DNA of 64,000 nucleotides from Tsuneonella aeria (GCF_009827495.1 NZ_WTZA01000002.1:561894-625893), one strand, 5' to 3'; positions 44,322 to 54,324 are shown, counted from the stretch's first letter. Translations and numbers: made by a program. Notes: generated by a model not told the origin, from the sequence alone.

Positions 44322-44384
44322 CGGGCGGGGCGGGCCACTTCGAACGGGGCGGGTGAGGCCGGGGAAAAATCCTCCTAGAAGCGC

Positions 44385-44413
44385 TTGAGGCACGGGGCAA
44401 GCGCGCGTATAGG
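44385..44413 (+). promoter_or_regulatory. Probable sigma-70 promoter of the cytochrome oxidase operon
   Basis: TTGAGG (44385-44390), a 17-bp spacer and TATAGG (44408-44413) form a good housekeeping promoter about 110 bp before ctaC. It lies in the 200-bp region divergent from pyrE, which holds no gene. Confidence 0.55.
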
Positions 44414-44522
44414 CCCGCCAAACCCGCGCCCGGCGGGGCGTTTGCGGTCACCTCCATACAATGAGGGTGGGGGCGCAATTTCCGCGGGGCAGAACAAGAC
44501 AAAGACGGAAAGCTTCGCAGCG

Positions 44523-45638
44523 ATGATCTTCGGCAAATCGACCGCCCGCTACTTCGCTCCTGTGTGGGCCGCGCTGCTCATCGCGCTGGTGCCGCAGGCT
44601 TCGCTTGCGCAGGAAACGCCGGTCTCGGCCGCCAGCCAGCCGGCCGCCGCCACCGAAGCAGCGCCCGCCGCTGCCGAAGTCGGCGCGCCTGCCGCAGGTG
44701 CGGTGGACGACAAGGCCGATGCCTCGACCGAGAACGTCGCCGCCGGTTCGTCGGCCTACACCCCGCTTGGCCCGGAATGGATCAAGGGCCAGCCGAAGCC
44801 GGGCGGGCTGGATGTCCAGCCGCAATATTCCCCCACCGGCGAACAGGCGTACAAGCTGCACGTCGGCCTTGTGTGGGTGATGGCAATCATCTGCCTCTTC
44901 GTGCTGGGCCTGATGATCTACGTCATGGTGAAGTTCCGGCGGAAGGCGAACCCAACGCCGTCGCGCACCACGCACAACACGATGATCGAAGTCGTGTGGA
45001 CCCTGCTTCCGGTGCTGATTCTCGTCGGCATCGCGGTGCCCTCGATCAGCCTGCTTTCGGCGCAATACCAGTCCGCGCCCAAAGATGCGCTGACAATTAA
45101 GGTGACCGGGTACCAGTGGTACTGGGGCTACACTTATCCCGACAATGGCGGCTTCGAGGTGATCTCGAACATGATGCCCGAGGACGAAGCGAAGGCGAAG
45201 GGTTTCCCCACGCACCTTGAAGTGGACAATCGCATGGTCGTGCCGGCCGGCGAATGGATCCGCATCCAGACCACGGCTGCCGACGTCATCCACTCGTTCG
45301 CGGTGCCCAGCCTGTGGTTCAAGCTCGACGCCGTACCCGGACGCCTGAATGAAAAGCGCATGATGGTGAAGGAGCCGGGCATCTATTACGGCCAGTGTTC
45401 CGAACTGTGCGGCGCGAAGCACGGTTACATGCCGATCGCGGTGGAAGCGCTGCCTCGTCCGCAGTTCGAGGCTTGGGTCCGCTCGCAGGGCGGCACCGTC
45501 GGCGCGCCGGAACCGGCCGCTGCCCCCGCGGCCGCGCCGCTCCAGCAGCCCGAATCCGGGGCGCAGCAGCCCGCTGCCGACGCGACCACCCCTGCCGCCG
45601 CCACCACGCCTGCCGCGACCGCGTCGCCGGCCGCCTGA
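44523..45638 (+). CDS. ctaC: Cytochrome c oxidase subunit II
   Basis: Carries the CuA centre that accepts electrons from cytochrome c. The product has 371 residues, long because of an Ala/Glu-rich segment after the signal peptide and a low-complexity Ala/Pro/Thr/Gln C-terminus (about residues 325-371). Two TM helices ([20 protein letters not shown] and [18 protein letters not shown]) precede the cupredoxin domain. CuA ligands are in VIHSFAVPS (His) and [15 protein letters not shown] (Cys, Cys, His, Met). The aromatic [10 protein letters not shown] is conserved. Confidence 0.96.
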   Translation: MIFGKSTARYFAPVWAALLIALVPQASLAQETPVSAASQPAAATEAAPAAAEVGAPAAGAVDDKADASTENVAAGSSAYTPLGPEWIKGQPKPGGLDVQPQYSPTGEQAYKLHVGLVWVMAIICLFVLGLMIYVMVKFRRKANPTPSRTTHNTMIEVVWTLLPVLILVGIAVPSISLLSAQYQSAPKDALTIKVTGYQWYWGYTYPDNGGFEVISNMMPEDEAKAKGFPTHLEVDNRMVVPAGEWIRIQTTAADVIHSFAVPSLWFKLDAVPGRLNEKRMMVKEPGIYYGQCSELCGAKHGYMPIAVEALPRPQFEAWVRSQGGTVGAPEPAAAPAAAPLQQPESGAQQPAADATTPAAATTPAATASPAA

Positions 45639-45669
45639 ACACGATACGATAAAGCGCAGAGACCCGATC

Positions 45670-47394
45670 ATGGCCACCACCGCCGACACCTTCCAGGCTC
45701 ACCACGATGATCACGCGCATCACGATGCGGATCACAAGCCGGGCTTCTTCGCCCGCTGGTTCATGTCCACGAACCACAAGGACATCGGCACGCTGTACCT
45801 GATCTTCGCGATCATGGCGGGCGTCATCGGCGGCGCCATTTCGGGCGTGATGCGCGCCGAGCTGTCCGAGCCGGGCATTCAGGTGCTGGGCCAGTGGGTG
45901 GCGTTCATGGGGGGGGAAGCCGGCTTCGAGGCCAACCTTCACGCGTGGAACGTGCTGATCACGGCGCACGGTCTCATCATGGTGTTCTTCATGGTCATGC
46001 CGGCCATGATCGGCGGATTCGGCAACTGGTTCGTGCCGCTGATGATCGGCGCGCCCGACATGGCGTTCCCGCGCATGAACAACATCTCGTTCTGGCTGAC
46101 CGTGGCGGGTTTCATATCGCTGTGCATCAGCATGTTCGTGCCGGGCGATGCCACCGGCATGGGTTCCGGCACCGGCTGGACGGTTTACGCGCCGCTCTCG
46201 ACGAGCGGTTCGCCCGGCCCGGCGACGGACTTCGCGATCTTCGCGCTGCACCTTGCCGGGGCGGCTTCGATCATGGGCGCGATCAACTTCATCACGACCA
46301 TCTTCAACATGCGCGCACCGGGCATGACCCTGCACAAGATGCCGCTGTTCGTGTGGTCGGTGCTGGTCACCGCTTTCCTGCTGCTGCTGGCGCTCCCGGT
46401 CCTGGCCGCGGCGATCACCATGCTGATCACGGACCGCAACTTCGGAACGACGTTCTTCTCGGCTGACGGTGGCGGCGATCCGATTCTTTACCAGCACCTG
46501 TTCTGGTTCTTCGGCCACCCCGAAGTGTACATCATGATCCTGCCGGGCTTCGGCATGATCAGCCAGATCGTGGCGACCTTCAGCCGCAAGCCGGTGTTCG
46601 GCTACCTCGGCATGGCATACGCGATGGTCGCGATCGGCGTGGTCGGCTTCGTCGTGTGGGCGCACCACATGTACACCGTCGGCCTCGATGTGAACACGAA
46701 GATGTACTTCACGGCCGCCACCATGGTCATCGCGGTGCCCACGGGCGTGAAGATCTTCAGCTGGATCGCCACGATGTGGGGCGGATCGATCGAGTTCAAG
46801 AGCCCGATGGTCTGGGCGCTGGGCATGATCTTCCTGTTCACGATCGGCGGCGTCACCGGCGTCTATCTCGCCAACGGCGGCGTGGACGATGTGGTGCACG
46901 ACACCTACTTCGTGGTCGCGCACTTCCACTACGTGTTGTCGATGGGTGCCGTGTTCAGCCTGTTTGCAGGCTTCTACTACTGGTTCCCGAAGATGAGCGG
47001 CCGGATGCACTCCGAACTGCTGGCGCACCTCCACTTCTGGGTGTTCTTCATCGGCGTGAACGTGATCTTCTTCCCCCAGCACTTCCTGGGCTGGCAGGGC
47101 ATGCCGCGCCGTTATCCGGACTATGCGGCCGCCTATGCCGAATGGAACCACGTCAGCACGATCGGCTACATGATCATGGCCGGTTCGATGATCTTCTTCT
47201 TCGCCAACCTGATCTACGCCTTCACGGCAGGCAAAAAGGCACCGGCAAACTACTGGGGCGAAGGTGCGACGACGCTGGAATGGACGCTCACCAGCCCGCC
47301 GCCCTATCACCAGTTCGAAACGCTGCCGGTGATCGAGGACGACCACGATTACCACAACCACCTGCCGAAGGGCGGCGCGCCGGCCACGGCCTGA
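45670..47394 (+). CDS. ctaD: Cytochrome c oxidase subunit I (aa3 type)
   Basis: Catalytic haem-copper subunit of 574 residues and 12 TM helices. The His-rich N-terminus ([14 protein letters not shown]) is unusual in density and precedes the normal start [18 protein letters not shown]. The Cu(B)/Tyr region is [16 protein letters not shown], the K-channel region is [16 protein letters not shown], and the haem ligands are in [15 protein letters not shown]. The helix-X block and the C-terminus are normal. It starts 31 bp after ctaC and is followed by a strong terminator. Confidence 0.97.
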   Translation: MATTADTFQAHHDDHAHHDADHKPGFFARWFMSTNHKDIGTLYLIFAIMAGVIGGAISGVMRAELSEPGIQVLGQWVAFMGGEAGFEANLHAWNVLITAHGLIMVFFMVMPAMIGGFGNWFVPLMIGAPDMAFPRMNNISFWLTVAGFISLCISMFVPGDATGMGSGTGWTVYAPLSTSGSPGPATDFAIFALHLAGAASIMGAINFITTIFNMRAPGMTLHKMPLFVWSVLVTAFLLLLALPVLAAAITMLITDRNFGTTFFSADGGGDPILYQHLFWFFGHPEVYIMILPGFGMISQIVATFSRKPVFGYLGMAYAMVAIGVVGFVVWAHHMYTVGLDVNTKMYFTAATMVIAVPTGVKIFSWIATMWGGSIEFKSPMVWALGMIFLFTIGGVTGVYLANGGVDDVVHDTYFVVAHFHYVLSMGAVFSLFAGFYYWFPKMSGRMHSELLAHLHFWVFFIGVNVIFFPQHFLGWQGMPRRYPDYAAAYAEWNHVSTIGYMIMAGSMIFFFANLIYAFTAGKKAPANYWGEGATTLEWTLTSPPPYHQFETLPVIEDDHDYHNHLPKGGAPATA

Positions 47395-47420
47395 GCCTCT
47401 CCCTCGACATGATCTCCATG

Positions 47421-47455
47421 CGGCCGGTCCCCAACAGGACCGGCCGTTTGTTTTT
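47421..47455 (+). terminator. Strong intrinsic terminator after ctaD
   Basis: CGGCCGGTCC (47421-47430) pairs perfectly with GGACCGGCCG (47437-47446) and is followed by TTTGTTTTT. It separates ctaC-ctaD from the downstream hydrolase and oxidase assembly genes. Confidence 0.85.
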
Positions 47456-47572
47456 GGGCGCCGCGGGACCAGCAGGGCAGGCGTGCTATCCGCACCGGTG
47501 AATCGCGTGGCGCTGAAGCAGGGTGAAAACGGCCGCCCCCGAAGGAAGGCAGCAAGCAGGAGGACCTAACTA

Positions 47573-48550
47573 ATGCCGGAAATGCGCCTGATCGACACCG
47601 GCGAGGCCACGCTGCGCCGCGCCATCGAAGTGCCACAGTCAGGCAGCGGGCCGCTGGTGATCTTCGTCCACGGCTTCCCGGAAAGCTGGTATTCGTGGCG
47701 CCATCAGCTCGCGCCGGTGGCGGATGCCGGGTTCATTGCCTGTGCCATCGACGTGCGCGGCTATGGCGGATCGGACAAGCCGCCCCGTATCGAGGATTAC
47801 GCGATGGAGGCGATTGTCGGCGATCTCGTCGGCCTTGCGCGTGCCCTTCAGCCCGGTGCACCGGCGATCCTGGTGGGACACGACTGGGGCGCGCCGATCG
47901 TCTGGAATTCCGCGCTGACGCATCCGGAGCAGTTCTCCGCAGTGGCCGGCTTGTCGGTCCCGTTCGCGGGGGTGCCTGCCCGTCCCTTCACGGACGTTTT
48001 TCGCGAGCATTTCACCGCCAAGGGCCGGTTCTTCTATCAAGAATACTTCCAGGAACCGGGCGTCGCGGAGGCCGAGGCGGAGGCCGATCCCGCCGACTTC
48101 GTGCACCGCATGATGTATGCCATCAGCGGCGATGTCCCGCCAGGCGACTATTTCGACAAGCCGCTTGGTGCGACTTTCCTGGAGGGCCTGCCCGATCCCC
48201 GGCCAGTCGCCTGGCTGACGGAAGATGACGTGGCATTCTATGGCAGGGAATTCGCCGCCAGCGGATTTCGCGGTCCGCTCAACCGCTATCGCAATCACGA
48301 ACGCGACTTCGAATGGCTGCAGGGCTGGGCCGGCCAGCGGATCGAGCAGCCCTGCCTGTTCATCGGCGGCGCGCGCGATCCGGCGACGACGCTGTTCGGC
48401 GCCGTGACGGATCCGGTGGCGATGATGCGGATGTTCGCGCCGAGGGTAGAAGGCCATGTGCTTCCCGGTGTCGGGCATTGGACCCAGCAGGAATCTCCCG
48501 GCGAGGTAAACACGCTACTGCTGGACTGGCTCGCCCGCCTGCCCGGCTGA
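47573..48550 (+). CDS. Alpha/beta hydrolase, epoxide-hydrolase-like
   Basis: The product has 325 residues. ATG 47573 follows AGGAGG. It shows VIFVHGFPESWYSWRHQL (HGFPE oxyanion motif of epoxide hydrolases), the nucleophile elbow VGHDWGAPIV (Asp nucleophile, as in epoxide hydrolases and dehalogenases) and the catalytic His in GVGHWTQQESP. A cap domain lies between. It sits within the oxidase cluster but behind its own terminator-bounded unit, so it probably has no role in respiration. Confidence 0.87.
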   Translation: MPEMRLIDTGEATLRRAIEVPQSGSGPLVIFVHGFPESWYSWRHQLAPVADAGFIACAIDVRGYGGSDKPPRIEDYAMEAIVGDLVGLARALQPGAPAILVGHDWGAPIVWNSALTHPEQFSAVAGLSVPFAGVPARPFTDVFREHFTAKGRFFYQEYFQEPGVAEAEAEADPADFVHRMMYAISGDVPPGDYFDKPLGATFLEGLPDPRPVAWLTEDDVAFYGREFAASGFRGPLNRYRNHERDFEWLQGWAGQRIEQPCLFIGGARDPATTLFGAVTDPVAMMRMFAPRVEGHVLPGVGHWTQQESPGEVNTLLLDWLARLPG

Positions 48551-48752
48551 CGAGGGTTTCCCAAGGACCCCTGCGCGTGCGACGGTCTGCGCGTATTTGT
48601 CTCGTCCTTCCCTCAACGTTGGTCGCCTGAATCGCCGCGTATCTGACAAGGAGCGTTCTTCCGTCAGGGCCGTGTAGCAGCCCTCGCTGCGACTCTGTCC
48701 CCAATCCGCTTCCCACGGGGAGCGGGCGGGCCTATAGCGCGGCGCACCCCTC
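48551..48752. other. Intergenic region before ctaB, no gene seen
   Basis: About 200 bp between the hydrolase and ctaB. An imperfect stem CCGCT/AGCGG surrounds a short loop near 48706-48725. No ORF, tRNA or clear promoter is visible, although a promoter for ctaB must lie here if the upstream hydrolase unit is separate. Confidence 0.5.
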
Positions 48753-49670
48753 ATGACCGAATCCGCCACCATCCGCATGCCGACCGACTGGCGCGATTTC
48801 TTCGCGCTGACGAAGCCGCGCGTGATGAGCCTTGTCATCTTCACCGGCCTGTGCGGCCTGCTCGCCGCGCCGGGGGACATCCACCCCCTGATCGGGTTCG
48901 TCGCCGTCCTGTGCATTGCCATCGGCGCGGGCGGCGCGGCGGCGCTCAACCAGTGGTGGGAAGCGGACATTGACGCAGGGATGAAGCGGACCGCCGCGCG
49001 GCCGATCCCGGGCGGCCGGATGCATCGAACCGATGCACGCGATTTCGGGGTGGTACTCTCGGCCGGTTCCGTGATCCTGATGGGGATCGCGGTGAACTGG
49101 CTGGCAGCGGCCATCCTGGCAGTTTCGATCGTGTACTACGCGGTGGTTTACACAATCTGGCTCAAGCCGCGCACGCCGCAGAACATCGTCATCGGCGGCG
49201 GCGCGGGCGCATTCCCGCCGATGATCGGGTGGATCGCGGTGACGGGCGACATCACGCTGATGCCGGTGCTGCTGTTTGCCATCATCTTCTTCTGGACCCC
49301 ACCGCATTTCTGGGCCCTCGCGCTGTTCGTGCAGACCGATTATGCCCGGGTCGGCATCCCCATGATGCCGGTGGTGAAGGGCGAAGCGAGCACGCGGCGG
49401 CAAATCCTGGCCTATTCCGTGCTTCTCTTGCCGGTCGCCGCCGCGCCATGGCTGATCGGGGGCACCGGCGCCATTTATGGCGGGTTGGCGATCGCGCTGA
49501 CGCTGGTGTTTATCGCGCTCGCCGCGCCCGTTGCGTTGCGGCGGGCGGGTCCGGAAGATCCGATGAAGCCTGAAAAACGCCTGTTCGGATACAGCGTGCT
49601 CTATCTTTTCGCGCTGTTCGCCGCACTGGTTGCGGATCGGGTGATTTACGGGCAGGGGCTGCTCGCATGA
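48753..49670 (+). CDS. ctaB: Haem o synthase (protohaem IX farnesyltransferase)
   Basis: Adds farnesyl to haem b on the path to haem a. The product has 305 residues. It has the prenyltransferase aspartate motif [19 protein letters not shown] and the second conserved block VFYxxxY-like region [19 protein letters not shown], with about nine TM helices. The stop overlaps the next ATG (ATGA). Confidence 0.95.
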   Translation: MTESATIRMPTDWRDFFALTKPRVMSLVIFTGLCGLLAAPGDIHPLIGFVAVLCIAIGAGGAAALNQWWEADIDAGMKRTAARPIPGGRMHRTDARDFGVVLSAGSVILMGIAVNWLAAAILAVSIVYYAVVYTIWLKPRTPQNIVIGGGAGAFPPMIGWIAVTGDITLMPVLLFAIIFFWTPPHFWALALFVQTDYARVGIPMMPVVKGEASTRRQILAYSVLLLPVAAAPWLIGGTGAIYGGLAIALTLVFIALAAPVALRRAGPEDPMKPEKRLFGYSVLYLFALFAALVADRVIYGQGLLA

Positions 49671-49789
49671 CGCCCGAAGAGGAAACCGAATTCAAGCGCC
49701 GCCGGAAAAGCCGCAACGCCGCCCTTGCGCTGGTGCTGGTGTTCTTCGTGGTGCTTTTCTACGCCCTCACGATCGTACGGATGGACTGA
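49667..49789 (+). CDS. 40-residue single-TM protein between ctaB and ctaG
   Basis: The ORF encodes [18 protein letters not shown], then a TM helix ([19 protein letters not shown]) and RMD. It overlaps ctaB by four bases (ATGA) and shares a base with the ctaG ATG. Small single-span genes at this place in alphaproteobacterial oxidase operons are common (CoxF/CtaF-like). The tight coupling suggests a role in oxidase assembly or as a minor subunit, but the function is not established. Confidence 0.75.
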   Translation: MTPEEETEFKRRRKSRNAALALVLVFFVVLFYALTIVRMD

Positions 49790-50361
49790 TGACCGCCGCC
49801 GCAAACCTGCAGAAGAACAACGCCCGCGTGGGGCTTTATGCCCTGTTGCTGGCGCTGGGCATGCTGGGCCTGGGATATGCGGCTGTGCCCCTTTACCAGA
49901 TGTTCTGCCAGGTGACCGGTTTCGGCGGGACCACGCAGCGCGCGACAGAGGACGAGGCATCGCTCGCCGCCGCGCGCGCGCAGCAGCTTGCCGGCGCAAC
50001 CGTATCCGTACGGTTCGATGCGAACGTCGATTCCGACCTGCCGTGGACGTTCCGCCCCGAACAGGTCACGCAGACGGTCAGGCTGGGGCAACGGCAGATG
50101 GCGTTCTATTACGCCAGGAACAATTCCGACCAGCCGATAACCGGTACGGCCAGCTTCAACGTTTCGCCTGCCCAGACGGGCGGATACTTCAACAAGGTGC
50201 AGTGCTTCTGCTTCACGGAGCAGACCCTCCAGCCCGGGCAGGAGGTGGTGATGCCGGTCCTGTTCTTCGTCGATCCTTCCATCCGCAGCGATCGCAACGC
50301 CGCGCGCGTGGAACAGATCACTCTCAGCTATACGTTCCACCGGACCGAAGATCCGGCGTAA
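49789..50361 (+). CDS. ctaG: Cytochrome c oxidase assembly protein CtaG/Cox11
   Basis: Delivers copper to the CuB site of subunit I. The product has 190 residues: one N-terminal TM helix (VGLYALLLALGMLGLGYAAV) followed by PLYQMFCQVTGFGG and a periplasmic Ig-like domain. The copper-binding motif is KVQCFCFTEQ (CFCF). The C-terminal VEQITLSYTF is conserved. Confidence 0.96.
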   Translation: MTAAANLQKNNARVGLYALLLALGMLGLGYAAVPLYQMFCQVTGFGGTTQRATEDEASLAAARAQQLAGATVSVRFDANVDSDLPWTFRPEQVTQTVRLGQRQMAFYYARNNSDQPITGTASFNVSPAQTGGYFNKVQCFCFTEQTLQPGQEVVMPVLFFVDPSIRSDRNAARVEQITLSYTFHRTEDPA

Positions 50362-50437
50362 CACCCACTGGACCACGCCCCCGGCGCGCATTAAGGGCCG
50401 AGGCGATAACACTGCTCGAACAGGGACCAGATTCCTC

Positions 50438-51259
50438 ATGGCCGGCGCCAAGAACCACCAGTATCACATTCTCCCGCCCGACATCTGGCCGCTGATCGCG
50501 TCGATCTCGGCGCTGGCGTTCACCAGCGGCCTCGCGATGTACATGCACGACATGTCGAACGGCCGGCTCGTGTTCGCCCTTGGCATCCTGGGCCTGGCGG
50601 CGACGTTCTTCAGCTGGTTCTACAACATCGTGAAGGAAGCGCAGGCAGGCGATCATACCCCGGTCGTCCAGCTTCATCTGCGCTACGGCATGATCCTGTT
50701 CATCGCGTCGGAAGTGATGTTCTTCGTTGGCTGGTTCTGGGCCTTCTTCGACTTCGCGCTGTTCCCCAGCACCCTGGCGGAGGCGGTCGGCGGCCAGTTC
50801 CCGCCCGTCTCGATCGAGGCGGTGATGGACCCGTTCGACCTGCCGCTGCTGAACACGCTGATCCTGCTGTGTTCGGGCACCACCGTAACCTGGGCGCACC
50901 ATTCGCTGATTCACGGCGATCGTGACGGGCTGAAGAAGGGTCTCTGGCTGACGATCTTGCTCGGTATCCTGTTCTCGGCCATCCAGGCCTACGAATACGC
51001 CCATGCTCCGTTCGCCTTCGGTGGGAACACTTACAGTTCGGCGTTCTACATGGCGACGGGCTTTCACGGGTTTCACGTGATCATCGGCACGATCTTCCTG
51101 ATCGTCTGCCTGGTGCGCGCCTACAAGGGGCACTTCACCCCGCAGCAACACTTCGGCTTCGAAGCCGCCGCGTGGTACTGGCACTTCGTCGACGTGGTGT
51201 GGTTGTTCCTTTACGTCTCCATTTACGTCTGGGGCAGCTGGGGTGCGCCGCTCCACTGA
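50438..51259 (+). CDS. ctaE: Cytochrome c oxidase subunit III
   Basis: Seven-TM subunit of 273 residues that stabilises the oxidase and carries bound lipids. Conserved segments are YHILPPDIWPLIASISALAF, LRYGMILFIASEVMFFVGWF, TVTWAHHSLIHGDR, FYMATGFHGFHVIIGTIFL and AAWYWHFVDVVWLFLY. ATG 50438 gives MAGAKNHQYHI. A 12-bp-stem hairpin begins 26 bp after its stop. Confidence 0.96.
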   Translation: MAGAKNHQYHILPPDIWPLIASISALAFTSGLAMYMHDMSNGRLVFALGILGLAATFFSWFYNIVKEAQAGDHTPVVQLHLRYGMILFIASEVMFFVGWFWAFFDFALFPSTLAEAVGGQFPPVSIEAVMDPFDLPLLNTLILLCSGTTVTWAHHSLIHGDRDGLKKGLWLTILLGILFSAIQAYEYAHAPFAFGGNTYSSAFYMATGFHGFHVIIGTIFLIVCLVRAYKGHFTPQQHFGFEAAAWYWHFVDVVWLFLYVSIYVWGSWGAPLH

Positions 51260-51284
51260 TGACGGCGCTCCAGCCGGGAACATC

Positions 51285-51320
51285 GAAAGGGCAGCCCGGC
51301 ATCGTCCAGGCTGCCCTTTC
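51285..51320 (+). terminator. Perfect 12-bp-stem hairpin between ctaE and surf1
   Basis: GAAAGGGCAGCC (51285-51296) pairs perfectly with GGCTGCCCTTTC (51309-51320) around a 12-nt loop. With A-rich bases before and T-rich bases at its end it can act as a terminator in either direction, though no long U-tract follows. It may attenuate transcription into surf1-thrC. It lies within a 37-codon ORF that I judge non-coding. Confidence 0.65.
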
Positions 51321-51368
51321 CGATTTGCGCTGTTTGCTGGGCACGAATGAAGTCGTGAAAACGGGCAA

Positions 51369-51959
51369 GTGACGGACCGAAACCGCCTGCCGGTGATCGC
51401 CACCCTCATCGTCGCGATCGCGGTGGTCATCATGATCGCGTTGGGCGTCTGGCAACTGCAGCGCATGCAGGAGAAGGAGGCGCTGCTCGCCCGGTACGCC
51501 GCTATCCCGGCCGATGCCCCGGCCGTCGCGTGGCCGCAGGTCCCGGCCGATTACGAAGACGCGCTTTACCGCCGCGCGCAGGTCGATTGCGCCCGGGTTT
51601 CCAGAATCGAGGAACGTGCGGGACGCTCGGAAAATGGCGCAATCGGTTGGGGCCACTATGCCCGGTGCGTGCTTGCCGGCGGCGGCACGGCGGACGTCGC
51701 GCTGGGCTGGTCGGTCGATCCGGTGCGCGTGCGCTGGAACGGCGGAGTGGTCGCAGGGACGATAGGCCCGGCCGGCAACGGGGTGAAACTCGTCGCGGAG
51801 CCGGCGCAGGCGGGCCTCGATCAGCTCGCCACGCCTGACCCGCGCGACCTGCCGAACAACCATCTGTCCTACGCGGTCCAGTGGTTCCTGTTCGCGGCGA
51901 CCGCAGTGGTGGTGTTCTGGCTGGCCGTCCGAGCCCGTTGGCGCGCTAGCGCACGGTAA
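51369..51959 (+). CDS. SURF1 family oxidase biogenesis protein
   Basis: Assists haem a insertion into subunit I. The product has 196 residues, at the short end for SURF1. There is one TM helix near each end (VIATLIVAIAVVIMIALGVW and YAVQWFLFAATAVVVFWLAV). The N-terminal GVWQLQRMQEKEALLARY and C-terminal NNHLSYAVQWF are family hallmarks. The GTG at 51369 is the start. Confidence 0.9.
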   Translation: MTDRNRLPVIATLIVAIAVVIMIALGVWQLQRMQEKEALLARYAAIPADAPAVAWPQVPADYEDALYRRAQVDCARVSRIEERAGRSENGAIGWGHYARCVLAGGGTADVALGWSVDPVRVRWNGGVVAGTIGPAGNGVKLVAEPAQAGLDQLATPDPRDLPNNHLSYAVQWFLFAATAVVVFWLAVRARWRASAR

Positions 51960-52010
51960 AGGCGGGCTTGCTTGCCGCTAACCCGGCACTTGGCTAGGCG
52001 CAGGGCACCC

Positions 52011-53411
52011 ATGGACTACATCTCCACCCGCGGCATCGCGCCCTCCCTGGATTTCGAAGGCGTGACGCTGGCCGGCCTCGCGCGCGATGGGGGACTGTAT
52101 CTGCCGCGCGTATGGCCGCGCTTCACCGCGGACGAGATCGCCGCAATGCGGGGACTTCCTTACCCCGCGCTCGCCGCCCGCGTCATGCAGCCCTTCGTAG
52201 GCGACAGCCTGACGCCCGAACGCCTCCAGGCTCTGTGTGAACAGGCCTATGGCCGTTTCGCCCATGCTGCCGTCACGCCGCTCATCCAGTTGGACGAACG
52301 GCATTGGCTGCTGGAGCTGTTCCACGGCCCCACGCTGGCCTTCAAGGACGTAGCGCTCCAGCTGCTGGGCCTGTTGTTCGAGGAGTTTCTCGGCCGCGTA
52401 CAGGGGCACCTCACCATCGTGGGCGCAACCAGCGGCGATACGGGCAGCGCCGCGATCGGCGCGGTGGCCGGGCGCGATGGCGTGGAGATATTCATGATCC
52501 ACCCCGCAGGCCGGGTCAGCGAGGTTCAGCGCCGGCAGATGACCAGCGTGCGCGCACCAAACGTCCACAACATCGCGATCGACGGTTCGTTCGACGATGC
52601 GCAGGCGATGGTGAAGCGGATGTTCGGCGACCAGGAGATGACCGACCGTTTCCGCATCAGCGCGGTCAACTCGATCAACTGGGCGCGGCTGATGGCCCAG
52701 GTGGTCTATTATTTCGCGGCTGCATTGCAGCTCGGTGCGCCGGATCGACGGGTGGCCTTCAGCGTGCCGACGGGCAATTTCGGCGATGTCTTCGCAGGGT
52801 ACGTCGCGGCCCAGATGGGGCTGCCGGTCGAACGACTGATCGTGGCGACCAACGTCAACGACATCCTCCATCGTGCGGTTGCCGAAGGGGACTATTCTGC
52901 CGGCACTGTCACCGCCACCGCCGCGCCGAGCATGGACATCCAGGTCAGCTCAAACTTCGAACGCCTGCTGTTCGATGCCGGCGGCCGGGACGGGGCGGCG
53001 CTTGCCGAACAGATGCGCGGTTTCGAATCGACCGGCGCGATGCGGCTGACCGAAGCGCAGCGCAGCGCGATCGCAACGCTGTTCGGCAGTGCACGCGCAG
53101 AGCCTGCCGACATGACCGCCGCGATGCGCTGGGCGCGCGAGGCGGCCGGCCAGGCCATCGATCCGCATACCGCGATCGGCCTGCACGCGGCGCGCGCGGC
53201 GGACATCGCCCCACACGTGCCCGTCGTCACGCTCGCCACCGCGCATCCCGCAAAGTTTCCCGACGCGGTGGAGCGCGCCATAGGCGTGCGCCCACCGCTT
53301 CCCACGCGGATCGGCGATCTGTTCGCGCGCGAGGAACACTATGTCGAGCTCCCGGGCGACTATGCCGCCGTCAGCGCCTGGATCGCCGAGCGGGCAACTC
53401 CGAGCGCGTGA
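52011..53411 (+). CDS. thrC: Threonine synthase
   Basis: PLP enzyme that converts O-phosphohomoserine to threonine. The product has 466 residues, the long form. ATG 52011 gives MDYISTRGIAPSLDFEGV. It has the PLP lysine in HGPTLAFKDVALQL, the glycine-rich VGATSGDTGSAAIGAVAG, and NSINWARLMAQVVYYF and VPTGNFGDVFAGYVA. The stop shares a base with the next ATG (TGATG). Confidence 0.96.
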   Translation: MDYISTRGIAPSLDFEGVTLAGLARDGGLYLPRVWPRFTADEIAAMRGLPYPALAARVMQPFVGDSLTPERLQALCEQAYGRFAHAAVTPLIQLDERHWLLELFHGPTLAFKDVALQLLGLLFEEFLGRVQGHLTIVGATSGDTGSAAIGAVAGRDGVEIFMIHPAGRVSEVQRRQMTSVRAPNVHNIAIDGSFDDAQAMVKRMFGDQEMTDRFRISAVNSINWARLMAQVVYYFAAALQLGAPDRRVAFSVPTGNFGDVFAGYVAAQMGLPVERLIVATNVNDILHRAVAEGDYSAGTVTATAAPSMDIQVSSNFERLLFDAGGRDGAALAEQMRGFESTGAMRLTEAQRSAIATLFGSARAEPADMTAAMRWAREAAGQAIDPHTAIGLHAARAADIAPHVPVVTLATAHPAKFPDAVERAIGVRPPLPTRIGDLFAREEHYVELPGDYAAVSAWIAERATPSA

Positions 53412-54313
53412 TGGCGGGGCTTGTCGAACAACCTGTGATCCTCGCGGGGGAGGACTGGGCGCACTACGGGCTGGTCGACAGCGGCAACGGGCGCAAGCTG
53501 GAGCGGTATGGCCCTTATCGCTTCATTCGGCCGGAGCTGCAGGCCATGTGGCGGCCCCGCCTCGCGGACTGGGATGCCGACGGCGAGTTCGTGCCCGGGA
53601 GCGACGAGGACGGCGGCGGGCGATGGCAATTCGCCCGTCCGGTCCCCTCGGACGGTTGGCCATTGGCATGGCCCAATGGCAGCGAAACGGTTCAGTTCAC
53701 CGCGCAATGCACGCCATTTCGCCACCTGGGGTTCTTTCCGGACATGGCGCCGGTCTGGCAATGGATGCGCGGCCAGCTTGCAGGCAAGGCCGATGCGGCC
53801 ACGCTGAACCTGTTCGGCTACACGGGCGTCGGCACCCTGGCACTGAGCGCATCGGGCCCGGTCACTCATGTCGATGCCAGCAAGAAGTCGGTCGCCCAGG
53901 CACGCGAGAATGCCGCGCTGTCGGGCATGGCGGATCGCCCGGTGCGCTGGCTGATCGATGACGCCGCGAAGTTTGCCGCGCGCGAGGTGCGCCGCGGGAA
54001 GCGATACGACGGCATCATCCTGGACCCGCCGAAGTTCGGTCGCGGGCCGAATGGGGAGACGTGGCGGATCGAAGAGGATCTCGCGCCGCTGGTGGCCGAT
54101 TGCCGCCGACTGCTGGATGCCCAAAGCCGGTTCCTGTTCCTGACCGTTTACGCCGTGCGGATGAGCAGCCTCGCGCTCGCGGGCCTGGTCGCGGAGCTGT
54201 TTGCCGACTTGCCGGGCCGCGTCGAGCACGGCGACCTTGCTGTGCGCGAAGAGGGCGCCGGCGGACGCCTTCTGCCGACCGCGATCTTCGCACGATGGAC
54301 GAATCCCGGCTAA
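53411..54313 (+). CDS. SAM-dependent RNA methyltransferase, RlmI/RlmK-like
   Basis: The product has 300 residues. It shows ERYGPYRFIRPELQAMW, motif I-like LNLFGYTGVGTLALSASG, VDASKKSVAQARENAALSG, and the catalytic-site motif DGIILDPPKFGRGPNG (DPP). This is the class I family with 23S rRNA m5C enzymes such as RlmI, but it lacks the N-terminal PUA domain, so the target may differ. It is coupled to thrC. Confidence 0.87.
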   Translation: MAGLVEQPVILAGEDWAHYGLVDSGNGRKLERYGPYRFIRPELQAMWRPRLADWDADGEFVPGSDEDGGGRWQFARPVPSDGWPLAWPNGSETVQFTAQCTPFRHLGFFPDMAPVWQWMRGQLAGKADAATLNLFGYTGVGTLALSASGPVTHVDASKKSVAQARENAALSGMADRPVRWLIDDAAKFAAREVRRGKRYDGIILDPPKFGRGPNGETWRIEEDLAPLVADCRRLLDAQSRFLFLTVYAVRMSSLALAGLVAELFADLPGRVEHGDLAVREEGAGGRLLPTAIFARWTNPG

Positions 54314-54324
54314 GGCGCCGCACC

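Noticed and set aside
45319..47361. 680-codon minus-strand frame opposite ctaC-ctaD
   Set aside because: His/Glu/Arg-rich mirror of the membrane-protein codons of ctaD. Not a gene.
51259..51372. 37-codon ORF between ctaE and surf1
   Set aside because: Although it overlaps the ctaE stop (TGATG), it is largely made of a perfect hairpin and resembles no oxidase-cluster protein.
52304..53410. 669-codon frame reading into the RNA methyltransferase gene
   Set aside because: The first 370 codons are out-of-frame thrC. The true methyltransferase start is ATG 53411.
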